Positions 44,713 to 55,780 of a DNA stretch of 64,000 nt are shown here, one piece after another. Both the position numbers and the translations under genes were made by a program. This stretch comes from Romanomermis culicivorax (Eukaryota; Nematoda; Enoplea; Mermithida; Mermithidae). The DNA lies in assembly GCA_963922205.1 (NCBI GenBank), contig CAWUHX010000147.1, forward strand, positions 620,001-684,000. Direction: 5' to 3'. The notes under the pieces are model-generated. The model was not told where the DNA came from and searched no databases. It saw only the letters and a list, made by a program, of their open reading frames with translations. Position 1 is the first letter of the stretch. Every line of letters starts with the position of its first letter.

Positions 44713-45772
44713 CAGTGTTGCCAACTGCGGGTTTTTTCCCCAAAATTTGGGGTTTTCTTTTCAATTTGAGTTTTTTTTTGGGTTTTACATAGTGTGGGGT
44801 TTTCTTTGGGGTTTTTTTTTAAATTCGGGTTTTTTTGGAGATTCTGTTCAGCAAGTAGTAATTACTTTTTAAAGTAGAATACTGTATTTTTTTCAAAGTA
44901 TCATTCACCATTACATTACTTTAGAGTTTTTTCTCCATTTTTAGTCTAATATTTTTTTGCAACTATGAAGATTTTTCGGACTCTTTCCTAATTATCGAGA
45001 GTTTATCGAGTATTCTGACGTTTTTCAGCATTTTCTAGGGAATTAAGAATTTTTTGAAAATTAGGAAAAACATTTTAGGCTCATACATTATGTCTATTAA
45101 GAAAATGAGGTCGCATCGCAGAAAAACAGTATAATTGATAATATTATGCTATTTGTTTTAAGATTAATAATAACATAATGTCAGATGAAGATAGGGCTCA
45201 TAGTCCTATTCATATTCACAACAGCAGCAACCAATCCGAGTCAGATGATTTTCGGAAACAGAAGCAACCCAAAATTCAGAAAGCCCAAAGGAAAAGAAAT
45301 CCGGCTTTTCAGAATAAAAGGATGGTGCAAAAAGAGTTTAAGGGTAAGAAAAGTGCATCAAATACCGAAAAATATTTACAGAGGATTTTATTTTTCAGTT
45401 TGTCTCAATTTTCTGAATGATTATTTTTTAAATTGTAGAAATCAAACTTAACCTTTTCAAAGTAAAGAATGTAGAAAATCATTTTTTGCCAAATTTCTCT
45501 GATAATGATGTTATTTTCGATTTGAAGGTTGGCTTCAAGGCATTTTTGACGATGAAAAATTTGCTTTCTGCAAAACATGCTCAGCAAAATTGAAAGCACA
45601 TCGCAGATCTTTATTGGATCATGCTAAAACCGCATAACACGTTGAGCAGTGAAATTTGAATAAAAATTTTGAAGAATGTGTTCCATACATATACGTTTTG
45701 AAAATTTTGGGGTTTTTTCCCAAAATTGGGAGTTTTTTTGGGGGATTTTGAAGGCAGAAGTTGATAACACTG
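44713..45772 (+). mobile_element. hAT element, internally deleted, in older gag
   Basis: Exact ends. The 8-bp duplication ATTGAAGG lies at 44705-44712 and 45773-45780. Terminal inverted repeats are CAGTGTTGCCAACT (left) and CAGTGTTATCAACT (right, reversed), 12 of 14 matching. Long G/T-rich subterminal stretches (TTTTTCCCCAAAATTTGGGG left; GGGGTTTTTTCCCAAAATTG right) are also inverted copies. The 8-bp duplication and CAGTG start are hallmarks of hAT. It carries only the 5' part of a transposase gene; the catalytic domain is absent, so it depended on another copy. Confidence 0.9.
45178..45642 (+). pseudogene. hAT transposase N-terminus with BED zinc finger
   Basis: Exon 1 starts ATG at 45178 (MSDEDRAHSPIHI) and ends in the frame ..VQKEFKG at a GTAAGA donor (about 45343). 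Exon 2 starts after TTTGAAG (about 45525) and reads WLQGIFDDEKFAFCKTCSAK and LKAHRRSLLDHAKTA, then a stop where the family has its last His. The GT-AG junction restores the family's K.F.GWL..........FCK.C...L.AH...L..H..T BED-finger pattern (C-X2-C...H...). Nothing of the RNase H-like catalytic core or the hAT C-terminal dimerisation domain remains. Confidence 0.75.
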
Positions 45773-46395
45773 ATTGAAGGTATTTCGGTTACCAACTCAA
45801 ATTATCAGATAGCTCTTGATATTTTAAAAAAGTGCTTTGGTGACCATAATAGCATCAAACCTTACCTGTACTCTGATCTTAGGAAGATTTCACATTCCTC
45901 AAACAAAACAACCAATCTTTGACATTGTTTAGAGTCTATTGAGAGAATTTGCAGACAACTGGGATCTACAGGTGAAGACCTCAATCAGCCCACCTTGATC
46001 ATGATAATTCTGGAAAAGTTGCCGAGTCCCTTTCTAATTGAACTAGGTAAACTAAAATCATCATCTGATTCATGGAAAATGAACAAAGTTCTCAAAAATG
46101 TGCAGGATATTATTTTTCTGCATGATATAATTTCATTAAAGAAGAGGCATATCAAATTTCTGTGACTTGTGGTTCAAAGGACATTGAACAATGATAAAAT
46201 TATAGAATTCAAAATCAGAACCAAACTCAAATTTCTTCTAATACAGATGCATTTCTTTCTCCAACTATGAAAACACAATCTAGAACACAGAACAGAGTAA
46301 CTTGTGCATTTTGTCATGGGAATCATTACAATGATCAATGTGTCACTTATAATACTCTCGAGTCTAGAAAAGCAAAGATACAGGAGCTCTTGTAA
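45773..46395 (+). pseudogene. Older BEL/Pao gag, third part
   Basis: Resumes after the hAT element (ISVTNSNYQIALDILKKCFG), parallels the younger gag at 34455-35035, and includes the start of the first zinc knuckle (CAFCHGNHYNDQC, about 46303-46341). It diverges from the younger copy after about 46390. Several stops. Confidence 0.8.
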
Positions 46396-46786
46396 ATAAC
46401 AAAGCATAATAATTAAAGGACCAAAGGTCAAAGGCATTGACCCTCTGACAGATGCTTGGTGCAAAATGTTAAGTGGAGGGTTGCTATAGTCAATCTGAAA
46501 CATGCTGGAACTGCAAATGCTGAAACCTGTTTGGTTTTCGTGTTTTCAAAACATAATGAAGATATCCAAAAGGATGGAAAACGACCACATGCAATAACAA
46601 ATTTTTCCTGGGTTTGAAATTAAAAAAAAAGATGAACTGAGAGCCTTTATCATTCTGATTCTAGCTGAAAGAAGGAAAGTCAAGTCAAATGGGAACTGAT
46701 TGACACCCTGAATACATTCAAGACCTGTTTCACATCAGGAGTCAATCCATGGGCAAAATCCATCAGCTGTTTTGTTTCTCGAGAGC
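46396..46786. other. Unassigned flank of the MULE relic
   Basis: No motif strong enough to call. Confidence 0.4.
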
Positions 46787-48060
46787 CTAAAAATTTTTCT
46801 TAACCACAAAAGACGTTTTGCGGTTTGAAATGTTCAAAGCAGGCTCCACTATACTTTTTGAAACTAAAAGAGGCTGGGAAGTATTTTTCTGAAGGTCACA
46901 ATGTGCTGCTGAGAATGATAGTTTTCTCAGACGCAGTGGAATTGATTGCAAGTAGTTCAGAGCAAGATTACTGTGACTACTAACAGCACATACATGTTTA
47001 CAAAGCAAATCAAAATTACAATAAGCTTTACACATGCTGACATTATATTTGACTTGTCAAAAAATGCATTGGTAGGCCAGGAAATCTGACTGAAACAGTA
47101 GATCTCTCTGTACAGCAATTTTGGTTTGATTTTTGTATTCACAGAATAATTTGTACTGAGAAACCAACTGATTTCTGCCAAAATCTTGAAGTTATTTCTG
47201 AGAAAAACAACATTTTCATCATGTTCCAGAAAAGTAACTTTGATTTTGCATTTGGCTGAAATGTTTCTATAATTCATGTGGTATGCATAGATGGAGCAAA
47301 ATTTTATCAGTACTTTGATACAGGTTGTCATAAATGTTGTCATCATTAGTGAGCATGTGCCATTCATCTTCAAACACAAGTTCGTCATGGGTGAATAGAA
47401 CAGCTGGAAGCACTTTCCTTACTTTTTCTCCAACTTGATCTTGACGTTTAGAAGAAAGAACCTGCAATTCTTCCATTAGAAGATTCATGCGTTTAATCAG
47501 AGCATCATAATTTATCTGAGAATGAACTTGGCACAAAAGGACAGATGGTATACGCAATGTATTGTGAGCAAATTTAACAGATTGATAATCTTTTTTGAGC
47601 AAGACCAGGCCAGTTTTTTCAACATCTTTGGCATTAGATAAATTGAAATGATCAAAACACATTTTTAAGTGATCGTCAGTTTCTTGCGTTGAGAACACTC
47701 ATCATACAATGCATGTTTTGCCCTTATTCTCAACAATAACAAAAAAGTAGCACATGTACCCACAATTGTTATGGGGATAGGTTCCATCAAGTTCCAGAAG
47801 ATAAAGATAACTGCTATACCATTGAGACAAAACAGAGTTGCCGAAAAATATAATTTCCATGACACCAGATAATTCATTAGTTATTACCTTGACATATGCA
47901 CCAGGATCTAGATTTTTCTGTTCCTCTAAATATTCCATGATGCTTAGATCATAGTATCTTCCCAGATTTCCATCTTTGATACTACATCTAATCGCATCAG
48001 ACAAATCGTGACCATCAGTGCATTTTCTGCATCCTTGGACATTAACAATTGAACCAATGT
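46787..48060 (-). pseudogene. ZSWIM/MULE-type transposase
   Basis: Minus strand, several frames. 48004-47702: a helical N-terminal part, then LLELDGTYPHNNCGYMCYFF and VENKGKTC, the MULE first catalytic Asp region (family pattern L.DATY..N..G.....V...G). 47698-47267 reads STQETDDHLK, GLVLLKKDYQSVKFA (second Asp position, family D.D) and SVLLCQVHSQINYDAL (the P.A..LLC..H..R region). 47035-46787: AYCNFDLLCKHVCAV, a SWIM-like C-C..CKH zinc finger. This order is that of ZSWIM1/3-like Mutator-derived proteins. Frame changes near 47700 and 47270 and a poor SWIM Cys pattern indicate decay. No terminal repeats found. Confidence 0.65.
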
Positions 48061-49582
48061 CCTTTAAAATGGCCTAGCCAACTAACAATGTCGCAGTGCA
48101 ACAAAATGTCCCACTCTTGCCCTTGCAGAAGTCAACTGTGAACATTTTACCATTCAAGTTGGCAAAGGAAACTAATCTAGCAAACTGGTTGCCTTTTTCA
48201 TAATCAATCCCTCATCTCAATAGTTTTTTCGAGTCTTCTCAGTTCACTTTTTCCACATCAAAGCCAACAATGTTCATGTTTCGGAAAGTGCTAAATTGGA
48301 GATGTTTTACCATCCTTTCCACACTTCGCATGGGAACAATTATTGGGTCGATTGGATTGGTCGGCCAGAACTCGAAAGTGGCAAAAAACCACCTCTCCAA
48401 CTCTGCTATCGCCATCGCCTGACCGATGTTATAGTCTAAAAATCAATGAGATATTTAAGTTTTTACTCTAACACACTCAAATACTCTTTAGTATGCATTT
48501 TCAGGACCCTTTCTTACTCTGTACCTAATTTTACCTGCTAATAGCATCTAATTTTCAGGATTAAATTTTTTCGAAATTAACCTTTGTGCAAAACACCACA
48601 AAAACTTGAAACTTTTGAAATTTTAGAGTGGAAACTTGAAATTTAGTCTTTCTGGCCGTTGGGTGTCCCTTTACAAACAACGAAAAATGATAGGCAAAAA
48701 TATGTGAAATTAGGTGTTTTTCACTCTAGCCCAACACTTTTGCTACTCGACAAGCTCAATCCATCACAACCTTGATCTATGCAGCTTATTTCTGCTAATC
48801 CCCTTCTTCGTTGCTTTGTGGGAACCAGTGGGAGTAAGAATGACAAAACCTCCCCTAATCAGATCACCTAATTCCACCGAAGTCTTTTTTGGATCACCTA
48901 GGTTCAAACTTACCACCCCCTTCTACCTAATTTTATGTGTCTTTCCTCAACTCACAGTTGGTAGCTCGTCTGAGAAAAGGGCACAGAAATAGCCTTGGAA
49001 AAGACCCCTGAGGAGTGTAACCTCCACTCATTACTATACAATACTATTTACAAATTGAATAAAAAATTTATCTTACCATCCACCAAAAAATAACGGTTGT
49101 TTTGCCAAGGGTGCAGTATCCTGAATTGGACCTCATCATCCATCCCATTGTACATACTCGTACACTCCTTGCCCGTACCCATTCCCAAAGTTTTTGGGTC
49201 TGTATGCTTTCATGAAATACTTTTTGAAATTTTAAACCAAATTTGTAGCTGTGAAAACTAAACAGATGTATAAAACACTTGGTCTACTCTCTTGCGGCTA
49301 CAAATTACCTTGCGGGGGATCCTTCTATAACAATATACTCTGGAAAAAAATTTGAAACTTGAGAGCAGACACAGGACAGGACTTTTGAAATGATTTGAAT
49401 GATTTTAAGTTGTTAACCAAGAATGTGTAAAATGAAAAATTTTGCAGAAAATAGGTCATTCGCTTCAAAAGCTCCCCTTCCCCCCTTTTCTTAAAACACA
49501 ATCTTATACATCAAAAATATTAAAGTGGATTTTAACCACTACAAAACACACTTAGAATAAATATTTATCAAATACAAAAATA
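48061..49582. other. No supported gene
   Basis: Includes a possible 5' extension of the MULE gene (to about 48420, minus strand) and the open stretch 48714-48992 without motifs. The pyrimidine run GCTCCCCTTCCCCCCTTTTC at 49472-49491 would be a polypurine tract on the minus strand, but no LTR could be matched to it. Confidence 0.4.
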
Positions 49583-50275
49583 GGTACTACTGTGCAAGGT
49601 GCACACCCACCTTAAAGCATTATAATAATGAGTGTATATACAGTATATCTGTCAGAGTATCGATTTTTGTAGCAAAAAGACTAACTTGCTCATCAAACTC
49701 CAAAATAGCCAAAAAAGCTAAAAACGTGTCAAACGGCATCGACACCACCTTTGAAGGCTTGGGCACGACCACACAACCCCTGGGAGGTCAAGGGGTAAGG
49801 CGCCGCACATATTCTTGCAAATTGCGCTGTTTCTTGGAATCTTTTCAAAAATTTGACTAAAATTTTGACTACTAAAATGAGTGTTAACTGTGACACATTG
49901 TGAGGGGCCAGGTCACATGTCATGGGGGAGGTCAAGGCGCTTCATTTCTACTTATTTTTAGCTTTTTCTTTTTTTTCATCTATTTTTTCTCCAGTTTTTT
50001 ATCGAATATTTAGTTATTTTTTGTTTATTTTGTTTTTGTGGTTTATTTTACGACAAAAAATGTTTTTTTTCGTAATTTTTCAATCTGTTTTTTTGCTTTT
50101 TTGTAGTTTATTTCTACATTTTTAGTTTTCTGAAATTTTTTTCCGGAAAAATTTTGGATTGTTATGAATTTTATGGTTTATGTGCTGCACTTGCTTTTTG
50201 TTTTTATTTTTTCTGTTTTTCTTTTCTTGAATTTAAAAAAAAATTTTTTTGAAAGTTTTTCAAAATTTTTTTCTT
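49583..50275 (+). repeat. Left terminal inverted repeat of Merlin element
   Basis: About 690 bp, inverted copy of 53600-54442. It contains the ACCTTAAAGCATTATAATAA and AGGCGCCGCACATATTCTTG segments and a T-rich inner half. The open frame on its minus strand at 49729-49935 exists in both arms and is probably a by-product. Confidence 0.85.
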
Positions 50276-51049
50276 ATTTTTATTTTTTTTTAATTTTATT
50301 TATTTTTCTAGTGATACAATATGTTTCAATTTTCGAATCTAACTTTGGATCAACGTCGAATTTTACGTTCAAAAATTGTGGAAAAATGTTCAATGGCCAA
50401 CAATTTTTTATTAGAATTGGAATTTTCGAAAATATTAAGTCGCGATTTTTAATCGAACAACAACCTGGGTGAATGGCTATTGTTTTTAACCATCGAACTA
50501 TTGACCCGATACGCTGGTTACCATGACAATTTTGTTTTCAATTTTAAAACTGAAAATCGTTGTAATATTTTTTGTTGTAGTATTTTTTGTTTTCATCATT
50601 GAAATAAGTAATCAAAATCGTCTTTAGCTATTAGGTCATAAATTTTTCAGGATTTTTTCAGGATTTCTTTTTGAAATATTTTTTCTTTTTTGCCTATTTT
50701 TTCTGAATAATTTTATCAGTCAATTGACCATGATAGGAAATATCAATGTTTGGAATTTTCGGTTTGATGTGCCCTGTACCATGATGTAAATGTGTATTAT
50801 GATACATTCATCAATTACATTAACTACACATTAAAATAAAGTGTCTTTTTAATACAATAAAATTCACAAACTAACATAAGTTTTGATGGATTATTTCGAT
50901 GGTGCAGAGTAGAATGAGTTCTCTATTCATCCTCAAAAATGAAATTTCATCTGAAAAATCCTAAATGGACTAAATGATTATTTGGTTCATATTTAATGTA
51001 AAGTAGTCACATGCATATGAGTGTGTGAGTAACTGAGTAACCCCGACTT

Positions 51050-51320
51050 TTGTTTACTCCATTCGTTTTGGCTTTGTTTTCGTTTTGTTACACCGGAATT
51101 ATTACCACATTGTTTACATGGTGCGTGCAAAAAATGGCCTTACAAGCCGATCCCAATATTTTTCAAATAACTCAAATTTGCGCAAATGAACAATCGGCAA
51201 ATGAATTCGCAATTACCAATGAACTTTTGTCAAATATTCCAGGAGTTGGTCAGCTGACAGACCCATGTGTCCCAAACCAAATTGTAATGGGGAATTATAC
51301 AGAACGGTTATTCGAGGTAA
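51050..51320 (+). pseudogene. Probable 5' exon of the Merlin transposase
   Basis: The open frame contains ITQICANEQSANEFAITNEL, resembling the N-terminal N.E.A..F....LL motif of Merlin/ISXO2 transposases. A plausible donor follows (TTCGAG/GTAAAT, about 51318), and a plausible acceptor (ATTTCAG near 52129) precedes the rest of the gene, giving an intron of about 810 bp. The phase does not fit cleanly, so splicing or a frameshift remains open. Confidence 0.45.
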
Positions 51321-52129
51321 ATTTTTTTGGTTACATAATCTTTGCATGCATGTGGTCTTTTGATTATCTGGCCAACTCCTGTTCATGTAAGAAACCGCAT
51401 GACATATATTATGCAGCCAAGGACTCCGTCATCATTAATTTTGCTACTGAATATTTAAACCATCCCATCATTGCCTAAATAATGGACTGTCCATTGGCTA
51501 TACAGACTACATGCATTAAGACACATAATTCCCGTTCATCAGATTTCCTGCATGATTATCATTTACATATTTCCTTCTGCTGCATTTTCTGTGCACCACC
51601 TAATCATTTTTCTATATTTTTATTGCATTTTTTCTTTTGTTTTTTATTCAATATTTTATTTTATTTCACATATTACTAAGTTCAATATCTTTGTTATCTA
51701 CATTATTGTCCATTTCCTACTTGCATACTTTTTCCCATCATTCTTTATTTTTTTTTATTTTTGTCAATTAATGTTTTATTTTTTGTATTTTTCATTTGCA
51801 GTTTTTATATGCATCTTTGTTTTTTTCCACATTTATCAGTTTCTTATTTTTTCCATTCTTACATCTGACTGCATCACCACATTCTTTCTCTTTCATTCAC
51901 TGAGTAACGAAATAGAATATTAAAGAAGAAAATGAGAATGTAAAAAAAAGAGAACAAACAGAAACATAGGGAATATTTCCCAATAAGTTCATGGACTCGA
52001 AAGGTGCTCTTACCTTGTTTGCATGCCATGATGCCCCTTTATTTCATTCAAATGTCTTGGTCAAGCCAAACTAAGATTGCATTGCCTTTGACCGACTAAT
52101 ACAATATCAGAATATTTACTAATTTCAGG

Positions 52130-52993
52130 ACGGTCACATATGGCCCATTGTACAAAATGCAAATCGATGATTTCATTAAAAAAAGGAAGAGCAATATTTG
52201 GCGGTCAAGGTAATCGAACTTGGTTTGGTCGAATGGACGCAATAAATTGACCGAGTGTCAAATTATCGACTGATAAAGTTCTCATGATACATTGGCTTTG
52301 GGCTAAAAAAATTGGCATGAAGGAATGTCATGAAATGTTGGGAGGTTTTATTGGCATGAGGAATGACCATGCTCTCACCGACTGGCATCATTATATACGT
52401 GAATTGCTATTGGACGCCATGAATCAACCACCGCCAATGGGAGGTCCAAAGGAAATAGTTGAAATAGATGAAAGTTTTTTTGCTGGTCGTCGTAAGCCAG
52501 CTGTGAACATGCATGGGCGAATGCTACGTGGAAATCAGGTAGGACCAGCCAGGCACAATTATGTAAATGGTGAAAGAGGCCTTTGGGTATTTGGCATGGT
52601 TCACAAGTGTGCAAATAATTTATTGGATCACAGGTTCTTTTTTGTTCAACATAGAAATGCCGCCACATTGATACCATTCATTCAGCAACACGTGGCACCA
52701 GGAACAACAATTAGAAGTGAGGAATGGCGGGTGTACAACAATTTAGCGAATCTCGGTTATATTCATGAAACGGTCAATCATCAGCATTTTTTCGTTGATC
52801 CACTCACTGGTTGCAATACGCAAAGAATAGAAAGTTTCTGGGGGGCAGCTAAAACCATAATTTTGCGACTTTATGTGGCACTTTGTTTCCTTTACTTCCT
52901 GGTCACTTGGCTGAGTTTTGGTGGAGAGGATTGAATCCTGAACATCCATTTTGTCGCTTGATCGAAGCTATAAGACAAGCCTATCGAGTATAA
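52130..52993 (+). pseudogene. Merlin transposase (IS1016/ISXO2-like DDE)
   Basis: CTKCKSMISL (zinc-ribbon-like C-X2-C) is followed by a stop at 52248. The long open frame then starts at 52284: MIHWLWAKKIGMKECHEML, DHALTDWHHYIRELLLDAMN, VEIDESFFAGRRK (catalytic Asp), RGLWVFGMVHKCANN, TTIRSEEWRVYNNL and NTQRIESFWGAAK (catalytic Glu). The second catalytic residue, normally Asp in S-D-x-W, is Glu (SEEW). A frameshift near 52870 moves the conserved end into another frame: LCGTLFPLLPGHLAEFWWRG, NPEHPFCRLIEAIRQAYRV, stop at 52991-52993. Hence family-length but inactivated. Confidence 0.85.
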
Positions 52994-53599
52994 ATTGGAA
53001 AACGTGTCTTTTGTTTGGAAAGTTGTTTGAATAAAAACTGTTGAGGTCTACATAGTTGTCAAAAATCATGAAAAGAAATCAGCCCATTACCACAACTTTT
53101 AATTGGTACTTACTGCATGTTCACTACATCACTAATCATATCACATTTATATATGACGTTTTGTTGTGTTTCAGGATCCTCTAAATACATTATATCGTCC
53201 TCCATTGTCCATCATTTGGTCATCAGCTCTAATCCATATCACATTTATTTGATGAAAAACGAAAATATCAGCTAAAGTGACCATTGGTCACTCTTCAAAT
53301 ACTACGCTTGGCTGGTTGGTCGCTAAATTCACGATGTAATTCACACAGGAACGATGATTGTGTCCAAAAAACATTAGTTTGTCTGAAAAAAATGTGAAAC
53401 CAGGGTAAAATTGCTGGTCAACAAGGATGAAATTTCCGCATATGGACACTTTACTTTGATTATACACATGACCAAAAACTGAGAATTGCGCCTGAAATGT
53501 CAAAAAATAAATCATTCCAATGCTATACTACTAATTCACCACAAATTTCTACGAACTGGTCACTTTCGGTCACTCGTCAGTCAACAAGGATGAAATTTT

Positions 53600-54442
53600 A
53601 AATTTTAAATTTAAATTTTAAAAAACTTTCGAAAAAAAGTTTTTTTAAATTCAAGAAAAGAAAAACAGAAAAAATAAAAACAAAAAGCAAGTGCAGCACA
53701 TAAACTATAAAATTCATAACAATCCAAAATTTTTCCGGAAAAAAATTTCAGAAAACTAAAAATGTAGAAATAAACTACAAATAAGCAAAAAAACAGATTG
53801 AAAAATTACGAAAAAAACATTTTTCATTGTAAAATAAACCACAAAAACAAAATAAACAAAAAATAACTAAATATTTGATAAAAAACTGGAGAAAAAATAG
53901 ATGAAAAAAAAGAAAAAGCTAAAAATAAGTAAAAATGAAGTGCCTTGACCTCCCGCATGACATGTGACCTGGCCCCTCACAATGTGTCACAGTTAACGCT
54001 CATTTTAGTAGTCAAAATTTTAGTCAAATTTTTGAAAAGATTCCAAGAAACAGCGCAATTTGCAAGAATATGTGCGGCGCCTTACCCCTTGACCTCCCGC
54101 GGGACATGTGACCTGGCCCCTCACAATGTGTCCCAGTTAACGCTCATTTTAGTAGTCAAAGTTTTAATCAAATTTTTGAAAAGACTCCAAGAAACAGCGC
54201 AATTTGCAAGAATATGTGCGGCGCCTTACCCCTTGACCTCCCAGGGGTTGTGTGGTCGTGCCCAAGCCTCCCAAGGTGGTGTCGATGCCATTTGACACGT
54301 TTTTAGCTTTTTTTGGCTATTTTGGAGTTTGATGAGCAAGTTAGTCTTTTTGCTACAAAAATCGATACTTTGACAGATATACTGTATATGCACTCATCAT
54401 TATAATGCTATAAGGTGGGTGTGCACCTCGCACAGAAGTACC
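53600..54442 (-). repeat. Right terminal inverted repeat, with 144-bp duplication
   Basis: Inverted copy of 49583-50275. A 144-bp unit (53947-54090) is repeated at 54091-54234; the left arm has it once. Since 144 is a multiple of three, an open frame (53945-54295) crosses both copies, but the frame is likely incidental. Confidence 0.85.
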
Positions 54443-54478
54443 CCAAAATAACTACATGCAAATTGGCAGATTTTGCGG

Positions 54479-55717
54479 CTAGGAAACTAAGGATGGCGCC
54501 ACTCTATTTTCCACTAATTGCCAAGGTACAGTAAGACCATAGAATCGATTTTTTGTGTAGTTCTGCCATTCATAGAAAAAAGTTTTCAGCCTACTTGCTG
54601 AAACCTTTTGCCATAGCAAAAGATTATTATAATGTGCTATTGTCATCACATTATCTCTCAAAACATCAGTGATTATGAAGGGCCCTTGCCAAGTTAAGCC
54701 CAATTTCTTGTACTTATCAACTTTCAGAAGAACCCAAACATTTTCTTTAAAAACTGAAGTTTTAATTTTCTTGTCAAAATATCTTTTGCTAGCTTCCACT
54801 GCTTTCTGGATAGTTTGGGCAATAATACTATAAAGTCTGGTTAAGTGGTCAGTTAGGATGAATTTGTATGCCTCATAATTCATGGGCCTTACTTTTTTGA
54901 GAGTTGAAGCCTTCATCACAGCGTGTGGGGTTGCATTATAAGCAATGACCAGTGATTTGAGATATCTTGGACAGCTATCAGGCTCACTGCTAGCTATTTT
55001 TCTCAGCTGTTTTATTAAAGTTTGGTTGAACCTCTCTACCATACCATTAGCTTGAGGGTGGTAAGCAGTAGTGAAGATCTTCTTACACTCCAATAAATCA
55101 CAGACTGATTTCATTAAATCTAAAGTAAAACAAGATCCATTATCACTAAGGAGTTTCCTTGGTGTTCCATGTCTAAATATTATGGCTTCTAAGAATGCAT
55201 TCACAACTGAATTTGCCGATTGATCTGGGATCATTTCAGCTTCAACCCACTTTGTGAAACAGTCCTGAAAAACTATAACATAAGGCATTCTTTCTCCCAT
55301 TGGCGAAATTCCTACTATATCCACAGATACAATGTCAAATGGACCTTGTGGCACAATGGGTATCAATGGAGGAGTGGATGGCTTTCCTGCAGTTGTCATT
55401 TGACAAACAACACAGTATTTTATCCATTCCATGACTTTTTTTTCCATGCCAGGCCACCAATAATGCCCTTTCATGACACTCAGAGTTTTTTTGAAACCCT
55501 GATGTGTCATTATTACAGCACCATGATGCTGATGCAGCACAGAGTCCCTGAGGTTTGCCAGTACAACCAATTGGTCTTTGCTTTCTGCCTCAGTTTCCCT
55601 GTACAATACACCAATTTTTTTGTACAACCCACTGTGATACTTTGTAGTGCTGTTTGCACCTAATCTATCCCAGATTGGCTTTAAGCTTTCATCTGCTTTT
55701 TTCAGTTTGCTCATCAA
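54479..55717 (-). CDS. Gypsy integrase (open, 412 codons)
   Basis: The best preserved part of the element. A zinc-binding HHCC domain (HHGAVIMTHQGFKKTL, then CVVCQ) precedes the catalytic core. The core has VSVDIVGISPMGE (Asp), KLLSDNGSCF (Asp) and YHPQANGMVERFNQTL (Glu), i.e. a complete D,D,E. A GPY/F-like module GLTWQGPFIITDVL follows and the protein ends at 54479 without a chromodomain. Normally part of a Pol polyprotein, so there is no own start. It inserts element cDNA into the genome. Confidence 0.85.
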   Translation of the reverse strand: MMSKLKKADESLKPIWDRLGANSTTKYHSGLYKKIGVLYRETEAESKDQLVVLANLRDSVLHQHHGAVIMTHQGFKKTLSVMKGHYWWPGMEKKVMEWIKYCVVCQMTTAGKPSTPPLIPIVPQGPFDIVSVDIVGISPMGERMPYVIVFQDCFTKWVEAEMIPDQSANSVVNAFLEAIIFRHGTPRKLLSDNGSCFTLDLMKSVCDLLECKKIFTTAYHPQANGMVERFNQTLIKQLRKIASSEPDSCPRYLKSLVIAYNATPHAVMKASTLKKVRPMNYEAYKFILTDHLTRLYSIIAQTIQKAVEASKRYFDKKIKTSVFKENVWVLLKVDKYKKLGLTWQGPFIITDVLRDNVMTIAHYNNLLLWQKVSASRLKTFFYEWQNYTKNRFYGLTVPWQLVENRVAPSLVS

Positions 55718-55780
55718 GTCATCAGGGATCAGGCCAATAGATATCTCTGTATCACCTGATGTTCCTGGTTTACAAAACTC

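Larger units (their letters stand above)
49583..54442 (+). mobile_element. Merlin element with long inverted repeats
   Basis: The ends GGTACTACTGTGCAAGG (49583) and, reversed, GGTACTTCTGTGCGAGG (54442) start an inverted repeat that runs in to about 50275 and 53600. The element is flanked by an 8-bp target duplication with one mismatch, CAAAAATA (49575-49582) and CCAAAATA (54443-54450). Merlin elements start with GG and make 8-9 bp duplications, and the interior encodes a Merlin transposase on the plus strand. The right repeat is longer because of a 144-bp duplication. Confidence 0.85.

Noticed and set aside
46617..46700. ELRAFIILILAERRKVKSN resembles a piggyBac transposase segment
   Set aside because: Only one short segment matches and the downstream motifs (DDD core) are not seen.
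49472..49493. Polypurine tract on the minus strand, possible 3' end of the gypsy
   Set aside because: No LTR similarity to 61814-62265 beyond it.
53945..54295. 116-codon ORF with a 48-residue repeat
   Set aside because: Lies wholly in the Merlin inverted repeat; its periodicity follows from the 144-bp DNA duplication.
55220..55663. Plus-strand ORF of 147 codons
   Set aside because: Antisense shadow of the gypsy integrase.
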